The position numbers and the translations under genes are program-made. From assembly GCA_003694775.1 (NCBI GenBank), contig RFJV01000756.1:1-7202 (forward strand): a stretch of 7,202 nucleotides of DNA, given 5' to 3'. The first letter of the stretch is position 1. Each line of letters starts with the position of its first letter. Shown piece by piece: positions 1 through 5,670 of the stretch. The DNA comes from Chloroflexota bacterium (GTDB taxonomy: Bacteria > Chloroflexota > Anaerolineae > 4572-78 > J111). A model generated the notes under the pieces. The model was not told the DNA's origin, did no database searches, and saw only the letters and a program-made list of their open reading frames with translations.

Positions 1-7
1 CTGTCAT
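1..7 (-). CDS. Start of a divergent gene, cut off by the window edge
   Basis: On the minus strand an ATG at 7-5 is followed by ACA and one further base before the window ends. A purine-rich GAGGG (plus-strand 12-16) sits 4 nt upstream as a possible ribosome binding site, and a good minus-strand promoter lies at 35-63, giving a leader of about 20 nt. Only two codons are visible, so nothing can be said about the product, and the true start could also lie outside the window. The call rests on promoter, binding site and ATG being in the right order and spacing. Confidence 0.4.
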
Positions 8-34
8 AACGCCCTCGTTCGCAGAGATGTTACT

Positions 35-63
35 ATTCTACCACAATCGCAGGGCAGTGTAAA
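35..63 (-). promoter_or_regulatory. Divergent sigma70-type promoter, extended -10
   Basis: Read on the minus strand: -35 TTTACA (plus-strand 58-63), a spacer of exactly 17 bp, then -10 TAGAAT (plus-strand 35-40). The -10 is preceded by TGG, which fits the TGn extended -10 element. Each hexamer matches the consensus at five of six positions. Transcription would start near position 28 and run left out of the window, so this region is a divergent intergenic promoter shared with the PBP gene. Confidence 0.6.
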
Positions 64-86
64 TATTCCGGCAGGAGTTTTATAAA

Positions 87-121
87 GGATGAAGGATGAG
101 GGATGAAGGCGGGGGGATGAG
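87..121. repeat. Heptad tandem repeat, GGATGAA type
   Basis: Units of 7 bp start at 87 (GGATGAA), 94 (GGATGAG), 101 (GGATGAA), 108 (degenerate, GGCGGGG) and 115 (GGATGAG). The array lies between the two divergent promoters and encodes nothing recognisable. It could be a replication-slippage tract. Several units resemble a Shine-Dalgarno sequence followed by ATGA, but no sensible reading frame follows. Confidence 0.7.
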
Positions 122-170
122 GGGCGCGGCCCGGCTGAAAATCCGGCGGTTTGAACGTCGGGCGGACTTT

Positions 171-199
171 TTGCCGTCCGACCCTCTGTCTGCTATCAT
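171..199 (+). promoter_or_regulatory. Promoter of the PBP gene, extended -10
   Basis: -35 TTGCCG (171-176), 17 bp spacer, -10 TATCAT (194-199) preceded by TGC, a TGn extended -10 element. The -35 matches four of six consensus bases and the -10 five of six; the TG element would compensate for the weaker -35. The predicted start is near 206, leaving a leader of about 50 nt before the ATG at 256. A perfect 10-bp palindrome, TATCATGATA (194-203), covers the -10 and could be a regulator site or chance. Confidence 0.55.
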
Positions 200-242
200 G
201 ATAATCTTGTCAGACGTGATGTGTGCGGACAGTCTTATCGCC

Positions 243-248
243 AGAGGA
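243..248 (+). promoter_or_regulatory. Ribosome binding site that fixes the PBP start
   Basis: AGAGGA lies 7 nt upstream of the ATG at 256. The frame stays open to a GTG at 223, but that codon lacks a comparable upstream site and would add 11 residues unlike the typical short basic N-terminus of this family. The ATG at 256 is therefore preferred. Confidence 0.65.
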
Positions 249-255
249 TAGTGCT

Positions 256-3200
256 ATGCAAAACAGCCGCAAGGTGATGATTACCCGCCGTCGCCGCCGG
301 CGATTGCGGGAACAAAAACCGAAAATATTCCTTTACCTTTTCAACTTTCTCCTGCTGGCCATCGCCGCTTCGACCGCGGCCGTCATTGTCGTCACTCTGC
401 TGGGCATCGGCGCGGCCTATGCCGTGTACGATAGCTTCATCCAGCAGTTGCCAGACCCGACCTCCATCCAGAAGGTCCAGCAGGATTTTGAAACCACCAA
501 AATCTACGACCGCACCGGCAAGATACTGCTCTACGAGCTGTTCGACCCCCGGTTGGGGGACCGGAGCTACGTAAAGCTGGACGATATCCCCGAATTCTGC
601 CGTGAGGCTACCATCATTCTGGAAGACAAAACCTTTTACCAGAATCCCGGCTTTGACCCCGAAGGGATTGGCCGCGCCTTTGTACAGAACCTGCGCGGGG
701 GACAGATTCAGGGTGGTAGCTCCATTACCCAACAGCTCATCAAAAACATCCTTATTGATGAGGAAGAGCGCACCCGCCTTTCCTACACCCGCAAGCTCAA
801 GGAGCTGGTGCTGGCGATTGAAATTACCCGCCGCTTCAGCAAAGACCAGATTCTGGAATGGTATTTCAACACCAACTTTTACGGCAACCTGGCCTACGGC
901 ATCGACGCCGCGGCGCGGGTCTATTTTGACAAGCCGGTCAGCGCGCTCAATGAGGCCGAATGCGCCATGCTGGCCCCGATTCCCCAGTTCCCCTACCTGA
1001 ACCCCCTCGACAGCCCGGAAAAGGCCAAGTACCGCCAGCGTATTACCCTGAACCGGATGGTGGAAGAAGGCGCCCTGACAGCCGAAGAGGCAGAGCAGAT
1101 TTACAACACTCCGGTTGAAGTCAACCCCATCGAAGAGCGGTTCGACATCCGTGCCCCGCACTTTGCCCTGTATGTGCGCAGTCTGCTGGAAAAGCGCTAC
1201 CCGCCCGACCTGGTTTACCGGGGCGGTCTGCGGGTCTATACCACCCTGGATTACGAACTGAACCAAAAGGCCCAGGAAATCGCCGCCCGGCATGTCAAAC
1301 AGCTTATGGAAGACGGCCACAATGCCAGCAACGCCTGCGTGGTCTCTATCCGGCCTAAAACCGGCGAGATTCTGGCCATGGTCGGCAGTGTGGACTACTG
1401 GAACAAGGAAATCGACGGCAAGGTGAACGTCTGCACCGCGGACCCCGGACGCCAGCCCGGTTCTTCCTTTAAACCGTTCAGCTACCTGACCCTCTTTTCC
1501 CAGGGGGTGTACAACGCGGCCACTATGGTGATGGACGTGCGCCAGTCCTTCCCGGATGACCCCAACCCGCCTTACGTGCCGGAAAACTACGACCGGAAAT
1601 ACCACGGCCCGGTCCGCCTGCGGAACGCCCTGGCAAACAGCTACAACATCCCCGCGGTCTGGGTTCTGCACAAGGCCGGCATCAAAAACGTTATCAACAC
1701 CGCCCACCGGATGGGGATTACCACCCTGAACGAGGATTACTACGGCCTGGCTCTGACCCTCGGCGGTGGGGAGGTCAAGCCGATTGATATGGCCTATGCC
1801 TACAGCGTGCTGGCAAACCTGGGGGTGATGGCCGGCGAGGAAGTGCCCGATACCGAACGCCGGCCCGGACACCGGACGCTCAACCCGGTGGCGATTCTGC
1901 GCATTGAGGACAAGAACGGCAACGTTATCTACGAGTACAAACAGCCCAAAACCGAACAGGTGGTAGACCCGGCCCTGGCTTACCTGATGGTCGACATCCT
2001 GTCCGACAACCAGGCCCGTATCCCGGCCTTTGGCCCCAACAGCTGGCTCAAGCGGGATTTTGAGGACCGGCCCATCGCCGCCAAAACCGGTACCACCAAC
2101 AACTTCCGCGATAACTGGACGGTCGGCTTTACGCCGCAGTTGGTTACCGCGGTGTGGGTGGGCAACAACAACAACGAGCCAATGAAGGACGTCACCGGTC
2201 TGTCCGGCGCGGCCCCTATCTGGCACGATGTGATGCTGTACTACCACCAGGACAAGCCGGTAGAGGAGTGGCTCCGTCCGCCGGGGTTGGTGGAGATGGA
2301 AGTGGATGCTGTGTCTGGCCTCCTGCCCACCGAGTACACCCCGCGGACGGTGCGCGAGCTGTTCCTGGTGGGGACAGAACCAAAGGAAAAGGACAACGTC
2401 CATCAGGTCTTCCGCATCAATCGCGAAAACGGCAAGCTGGCAACCGTCTTTACCCCGCCGGAGCTGGTCGAAGAGCGGGTGTATGAAATCTACCCGCCCA
2501 TTGCCGCGGACTGGGTGCGGGAAAACAACATCCCCCAGCCGCCCACCGAATATGACGACAGCATCGGGCCGGCTTCTACCCTGGGGCCGGTGGCAATAAT
2601 CTCGCCTCGCCCGTACGAGTACATCCGCGGCCAGGTGGTCATCACCGGCAATGCCAGCATCGACGGTTTTCAGCTGTACCGGCTGGAATACGGCCCCGGC
2701 CTCAACCCCGCGGAGTGGAAACAGCTTGGCAGTGACCATACCAGCCCTGTTCAGGGCGCGCCGCTGGAGTTCTGGGATACCACCCAGGAGCCGGAGGGGC
2801 TTTACACCCTCCAGCTCACCGTGGTGCGCGGCGACCAGAGCATCGAGCGCCAGACTACCCAGGTAACGGTAGACAACACTCCGCCGGAGGTTGACATCCT
2901 CAACCCGGAACCGGACAAGCTGTACGTGATGGAAGATGACGAATGGATAAACATCCAGGTCGACGCCCGCGACAACTACTCGATGGACCGGGTGGAGTTC
3001 TACCTGGACAACCAGAAAATCGGAGAAACCACCGTCGCGCCTTACACCATGCGCTGGAACATCGTTATGAGCGACACCCTGCTCACCTATGAAGACCCCA
3101 TCACCATGACCCGCGTGGTCACCCAGCCGGACGGGTCGGTGCTGGATACCGGCGAGGTCATCACCCTCAGCCAGGTTATCTCCATCACCCAGCCCATCAC

Positions 3201-3609
3201 CGACCCGGCGGTTCTGGCCGATTGGCCGCCCGACGAGCCGGCTGAGCAGGTCATTGGCTACCAGAAGGTCTTCTCCGGCGGGCTGACCATCATCAGCACC
3301 ACCCTCGGCTACACCGAGTCGCACGTGCTCCACGTGATAGCCTACGACTCCGCCGGCAACGAAACCGAAACCGAACCCTTCCGGGTGTGGATAATCCACA
3401 AAGAGGAAGAGGAGGAAGAAGGCTCGCCAGTGGCCCTGCTGGGGTCTGTCCAAAACATTTGGACAGACAGGGGGGGACGGGGGGAATTCCCCCCTATCTC
3501 CTCCCCAACTTTATCCAGAATTTCTGAAATTCTGGATAAACCCGCCAGGCTGGCCCTATGGATGAATGATGCGCGAAGAAAACCGCTCCCGGCCCCTAAC
3601 CGAGGCTGA
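256..3609 (+). CDS. Bifunctional class A penicillin-binding protein (PBP1A-like) with Ig-like C-terminal modules
   Basis: Polymerises lipid II into glycan strands and cross-links stem peptides on the outer face of the membrane. The product from ATG 256 is 1117 residues. In order: an arginine-rich cytoplasmic start (11-16), a membrane anchor (about 24-57), a GT51 glycosyltransferase domain (about 75-255) with catalytic Glu123 in EDKTFYQNPG, GGSSITQQ (153-160) and RKLKE ending at Glu183, then a transpeptidase domain (about 325-665) with SSFK (nucleophile Ser403, Lys406), SYN (462-464) and KTGTT (610-614). Residues about 778-873 and 875-1047 look like two Ig-like modules, so the protein is longer than the usual 700-900 residues. 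The usual His of GT51 motif 1 is Asn130. After an acidic run of six Glu, residues 1063-1095 are encoded by three palindromes and look like acquired, non-family sequence. Enzyme identity is certain; the exact native C-terminus is not. It is separate from the surE group downstream. Confidence 0.96.
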   Translation: MQNSRKVMITRRRRRRLREQKPKIFLYLFNFLLLAIAASTAAVIVVTLLGIGAAYAVYDSFIQQLPDPTSIQKVQQDFETTKIYDRTGKILLYELFDPRLGDRSYVKLDDIPEFCREATIILEDKTFYQNPGFDPEGIGRAFVQNLRGGQIQGGSSITQQLIKNILIDEEERTRLSYTRKLKELVLAIEITRRFSKDQILEWYFNTNFYGNLAYGIDAAARVYFDKPVSALNEAECAMLAPIPQFPYLNPLDSPEKAKYRQRITLNRMVEEGALTAEEAEQIYNTPVEVNPIEERFDIRAPHFALYVRSLLEKRYPPDLVYRGGLRVYTTLDYELNQKAQEIAARHVKQLMEDGHNASNACVVSIRPKTGEILAMVGSVDYWNKEIDGKVNVCTADPGRQPGSSFKPFSYLTLFSQGVYNAATMVMDVRQSFPDDPNPPYVPENYDRKYHGPVRLRNALANSYNIPAVWVLHKAGIKNVINTAHRMGITTLNEDYYGLALTLGGGEVKPIDMAYAYSVLANLGVMAGEEVPDTERRPGHRTLNPVAILRIEDKNGNVIYEYKQPKTEQVVDPALAYLMVDILSDNQARIPAFGPNSWLKRDFEDRPIAAKTGTTNNFRDNWTVGFTPQLVTAVWVGNNNNEPMKDVTGLSGAAPIWHDVMLYYHQDKPVEEWLRPPGLVEMEVDAVSGLLPTEYTPRTVRELFLVGTEPKEKDNVHQVFRINRENGKLATVFTPPELVEERVYEIYPPIAADWVRENNIPQPPTEYDDSIGPASTLGPVAIISPRPYEYIRGQVVITGNASIDGFQLYRLEYGPGLNPAEWKQLGSDHTSPVQGAPLEFWDTTQEPEGLYTLQLTVVRGDQSIERQTTQVTVDNTPPEVDILNPEPDKLYVMEDDEWINIQVDARDNYSMDRVEFYLDNQKIGETTVAPYTMRWNIVMSDTLLTYEDPITMTRVVTQPDGSVLDTGEVITLSQVISITQPITDPAVLADWPPDEPAEQVIGYQKVFSGGLTIISTTLGYTESHVLHVIAYDSAGNETETEPFRVWIIHKEEEEEEGSPVALLGSVQNIWTDRGGRGEFPPISSPTLSRISEILDKPARLALWMNDARRKPLPAPNRG
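3444..3468. repeat. Inverted repeat 1 inside the PBP tail
   Basis: Perfect 11-bp arms, GTCTGTCCAAA and TTTGGACAGAC, around a 3-base loop (ACA). It lies in the last part of the PBP reading frame. No T-run follows on either strand, so it is not a classical intrinsic terminator. It is the first of three palindromes packed within 97 bp. Confidence 0.9.
3479..3494. repeat. Palindrome GGGGGG-AATT-CCCCCC
   Basis: A 16-bp perfect palindrome without a loop, centred on an EcoRI-like GAATTC core. It is the middle member of the palindrome trio in the PBP tail and is preceded by another run of six or more G at 3470-3476. Confidence 0.85.
3510..3540. repeat. Inverted repeat 3 inside the PBP tail
   Basis: Perfect 15-bp arms, TTTATCCAGAATTTC and GAAATTCTGGATAAA, around a single central T. 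Its AT-rich composition contrasts with the surrounding coding sequence. It is read in frame as the PBP tail (around residues 1086-1095) and contains a TTA leucine codon, a codon absent from the rest of the PBP gene. Confidence 0.92.
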
Positions 3610-3680
3610 AATCAAACAGAAAATTGCCGCAATTGGGCGTCATCGATGATAATCCTCGCTATCTCGAAATGCTGGAAAGC
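3566..3680 (+). pseudogene. Possible broken small gene, hypothetical
   Basis: ATG 3566 opens a frame of 27 codons ending in TGA at 3647-3649 (MMREENRSRPLTEAEIKQKI then AAIGRHR). One base over, the sequence continues as DDNPRYLEMLES (3645-3680) and then runs into the repeat cluster. Both pieces look protein-like, charged and probably helical, and join naturally if one base has been lost near 3645. The start overlaps the 3' end of the PBP reading frame by 44 bp in another phase. I do not recognise the family. It may be a degraded small protein gene interrupted by repeats, or chance; codon evidence is thin. Confidence 0.3.
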
Positions 3681-3705
3681 AGGGGCACAGCGCCGCTGTG
3701 CCCCT
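3681..3705. repeat. GGGGCACAG palindrome, 25 bp
   Basis: Perfect 12-bp arms, AGGGGCACAGCG and CGCTGTGCCCCT, around one central C. On the minus strand it begins a run of modules that share a GTAGGGGC-type edge with the neighbouring palindromes at 3706-3782. It looks like a REP-like interspersed element rather than a terminator, since no T-run follows. Confidence 0.88.
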
Positions 3706-3754
3706 ACCGGACGACCACAAGGGGGCGCCCCTACGTCCTGAAAATGCGGCTTAC

Positions 3755-3782
3755 GTAGGGACGAATAATTATTCGTCCCTAC
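3755..3782. repeat. GTAGGGACGAATAA palindrome, 28 bp
   Basis: A perfect loopless palindrome with 14-bp arms, GTAGGGACGAATAA and TTATTCGTCCCTAC. An outer pairing is also possible: CCCTACGT (3729-3736) is complementary to ACGTAGGG (3753-3760), so two alternative hairpins share bases. From general knowledge, palindromes edged by GTAGGG...CCCTAC recur as dispersed intergenic repeats in several bacterial phyla, including Chloroflexota. Confidence 0.9.
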
Positions 3783-3816
3783 CGGCCGTCCATCCCCCTG
3801 GCGGGGACAGGTCGGG

Positions 3817-3840
3817 TATTCGTATATTCGTATATTCGTG
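3817..3840. repeat. TATTCGTA tandem repeat, three copies
   Basis: Three 8-bp units follow directly: TATTCGTA, TATTCGTA, TATTCGTG. The tract is AT-rich and lies 88 bp upstream of surE. It could contribute -10-like TATATT sequences at 3823 and 3831, but no matching -35 is seen. Confidence 0.85.
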
Positions 3841-3927
3841 AAAAATTTGTGGATGGCTCCGGTTGCCAAAAAAATGAAACGCACCCTAACCAGGATTATC
3901 GACAACTATTGAAAAGTTAAGAAGCTC

Positions 3928-4770
3928 ATGACCAAACAACGCAAACTCATCCTCATTACCAACGACGACGGCATCGACGCGCCGTCGCTGATGGCCCTGA
4001 AAACCGCCCTCGATACCATCGCCGACACCCTGATTTTCGCCCCCGACCACAACTGGTCGGCTTCCGGGCATCCCAAAACCATGCACAAGCCCCTCCGGGC
4101 CGACCCCATCACCCTGCCCGACGGCAGTTCCGGCTTTGTTTCCACCGCCCCCCCACCCGACTGCGTCGCTCTGGCCATGCTGGGCGTGGCCGAACGCAAA
4201 CCCGATATGGTGGTGTCGGGCATCAACCACGGGGCCAACCTGGGGTATGATGTGTTCTATTCCGGCACGGTAGCCGCCGCGGTAGAGGGAACCATCGAGG
4301 GCCTGCCGGCCATCGCCTTTTCTCGCGAGCGCAACGATGACGACGACCCGGAATCCGCCGCCGCCCGCGGCTACAGCGACCGGGCCACCCGCCCCGAAGA
4401 GATTGACTACGGCCCCATTGCCGCCTTCTGCGCCCGGCTAACCCAGAAAGTGCTGGAGCACGGTCTCCCGGCCAACACCCTGCTGAACGTCAATTTCCCC
4501 AACGTCCCCTGGACAGACATCAAGGGGGTGGTGCTGACCCGTCTGGGCCTGCGCGTCTACCGGGACGAGCTGGTCGCCCGGAAAGACCCCCGCGGCCGGC
4601 CCTACTACTGGATTGGCGGTCTTCCCCCCAGGGGCATCGCCGAGCACGGCACCGACATCTGGGCGCTGGAGAACCGGCTTATCTCCATTACCCCCATCAA
4701 CCTGGATATGACCAGCCACCGGATGATTGACGAACTCAAACGCTGGAAGCTGGAGGAAATGCCCCTGTGA
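3928..4770 (+). CDS. surE: 5'/3'-nucleotidase SurE
   Basis: A metal-dependent cytoplasmic phosphatase that removes phosphate from nucleoside 5'- and 3'-monophosphates, and in some species from short polyphosphate. The 280-residue product opens with the signature ITNDDGIDAPS. The expected metal ligands are present: Asp13 and Asp14, Ser44 in HNWSASG, and Asn100 in VSGINHGANLGYD. The segment FYSGTVAAAVEGTIEGLPAI (110-129) is the other family hallmark. It is somewhat longer than the usual 245-265 residues, mainly because of a charged, Asp-rich loop at about 134-162. There is no signal peptide or membrane segment. The start at ATG 3928 has only a weak purine-rich site (AAGAAG, 3919-3924) but begins just before the conserved first strand. 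The stop overlaps the next gene by 4 bp. The usual partner pcm is not seen here. Confidence 0.96.
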   Translation: MTKQRKLILITNDDGIDAPSLMALKTALDTIADTLIFAPDHNWSASGHPKTMHKPLRADPITLPDGSSGFVSTAPPPDCVALAMLGVAERKPDMVVSGINHGANLGYDVFYSGTVAAAVEGTIEGLPAIAFSRERNDDDDPESAAARGYSDRATRPEEIDYGPIAAFCARLTQKVLEHGLPANTLLNVNFPNVPWTDIKGVVLTRLGLRVYRDELVARKDPRGRPYYWIGGLPPRGIAEHGTDIWALENRLISITPINLDMTSHRMIDELKRWKLEEMPL

Positions 4771-5654
4771 CCTTCTGGCCTCCTTCCAGCCGCAGTGGCT
4801 ATGCCTTTCTAACTCTGGCGCTCCTGCTTCTGGTGACCGCCGGACTGCTGGTCAGCAGGCTGGCCGGTACGGCAGACCGGACCGCGGCCTTTTATCTATC
4901 CCTCGGACTGCTGGTCGTGCTGGCCGGTCTGGCCGGGGCGCTTTATCTGGCCCTGGTGGCCTTTTCTCTCCAGTACCGGCTCACCCGGAACGGGCTGTCC
5001 ATCCGCTGGGGCTGGCTGGAATACCGCGTCCCGCTGGCGCGCGTCACAGATGTTATCCTGCCGGCAGAGCTGGAGCATGTCGACCTGCTGAAGCGGTTCA
5101 ATCTTTTGGGCCTGCGGCTGGGGCGGCGGAAGCATCCCGTGTACGGACCGGTGCGCATCTTTGCCCTGGCCCCCCCCTCCGACTGCGCCCTGGTGGTCAC
5201 GCCCGATGGCGGCTACCTGCTTTCGCCGGGCGACCTGCCCCGCTTCCGCCGGGCCTGGCAGGCGCGGCAGAATCTGCCGCCCACCCAGGTCTGGGCCGAA
5301 GGTACGGTTCGCCGCGGGCCGTTGAAACTGCGCCTTCTGGCCGACCCGCTGATGTGGGGGCTGGTCAGCGCCGGGCTGGTCGTTTTTCTGGCCCTGTCGG
5401 GCTACGTGGCCCTCCAGTATGCCCGTCTGCCGGCGGCCCTGCCCATTCACTTCAATGCCCTCGGCCAGGCCGACCGCATTGCCGACAAGGAAACACTTTT
5501 TACCCTGCTGAAAATTCTCGGTGGACTGCTGGGGGGCAACTTTGTGCTCGGCAGTCTGGTGTATTACCGGGAAAAAACTGCCGCCTACCTGCTGTGGACC
5601 GCCGGCATCATTGTGGGCTGTTTGCTGTGGGTAGCGGTAGTGACCATTACCTGA
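4767..5654 (+). CDS. Membrane protein with bacterial PH-like domain and DUF1648-like segment
   Basis: Function unknown. The 295-residue protein has two N-terminal membrane helices (about 12-32 and 43-67), a cytosolic bacterial PH-like domain (about 68-168, from YRLTRNGLSIRWGWLEYRVP to SPGDLPRFRRAW), a third helix (194-216), a DUF1648-like stretch LPIHFNALGQADRIADKE (221-241), and two more helices (about 249-265 and 271-292). Paired N-terminal helices followed by a PH domain are common in bacterial membrane proteins of unknown role, and DUF1648 motifs occur in SdpI-like immunity and stress proteins; a role in membrane or envelope homeostasis is only inference. The GTG start at 4767 overlaps the surE TGA by 4 bp. 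GGAGG at 4752-4756 lies 10 nt upstream, inside surE, and no other in-frame start precedes the first helix, so translational coupling is likely. Confidence 0.85.
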   Translation: MTFWPPSSRSGYAFLTLALLLLVTAGLLVSRLAGTADRTAAFYLSLGLLVVLAGLAGALYLALVAFSLQYRLTRNGLSIRWGWLEYRVPLARVTDVILPAELEHVDLLKRFNLLGLRLGRRKHPVYGPVRIFALAPPSDCALVVTPDGGYLLSPGDLPRFRRAWQARQNLPPTQVWAEGTVRRGPLKLRLLADPLMWGLVSAGLVVFLALSGYVALQYARLPAALPIHFNALGQADRIADKETLFTLLKILGGLLGGNFVLGSLVYYREKTAAYLLWTAGIIVGCLLWVAVVTIT

Positions 5655-5670
5655 TTTCTGGATATTCATC

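Larger units (their letters stand above)
3610..3927. other. Repeat-rich intergenic region between the PBP gene and surE
   Basis: This 318-bp spacer has no convincing intact gene. It holds the tail of the broken small frame, a 25-bp palindrome (3681-3705), a degenerate palindromic module (about 3706-3735), a 28-bp palindrome (3755-3782), a short hairpin TCCCC/GGGGA (3793-3807) and a TATTCGTA tandem repeat (3817-3840). A 19-codon frame from ATG 3853 to TGA 3912 (MAPVAKKMKRTLTRIIDNY) is too short to call. I see no good sigma70 promoter for surE. TTGCCA at 3863-3868 is a possible -35, but the -10 at the right distance is poor. Confidence 0.7.

Noticed and set aside
235..3453. A 1072-codon antisense open frame covering almost the whole PBP gene
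   Set aside because: It is in exact codon register with the PBP gene and its openness is explained by the lack of TTA, CTA and TCA codons there. Its product has no recognisable domain and a His/Gly/Val/Arg-rich composition typical of antisense shadows.
3444..3540. Palindromes as intrinsic terminators of the PBP transcript
   Set aside because: Stems are strong but none is followed by a T-run on either strand, and they lie upstream of the stop codon.
3681..3840. A CRISPR-like array
   Set aside because: The repeats differ in sequence, are palindromic and have no regular spacers of 30-40 bp; no cas gene is present.
3612..3905. A 97-codon minus-strand frame through the intergenic repeats
   Set aside because: Its translation is mostly read-through of the palindromes (GRPVG appears twice because the repeat edge recurs), so it is a repeat artefact rather than a gene.
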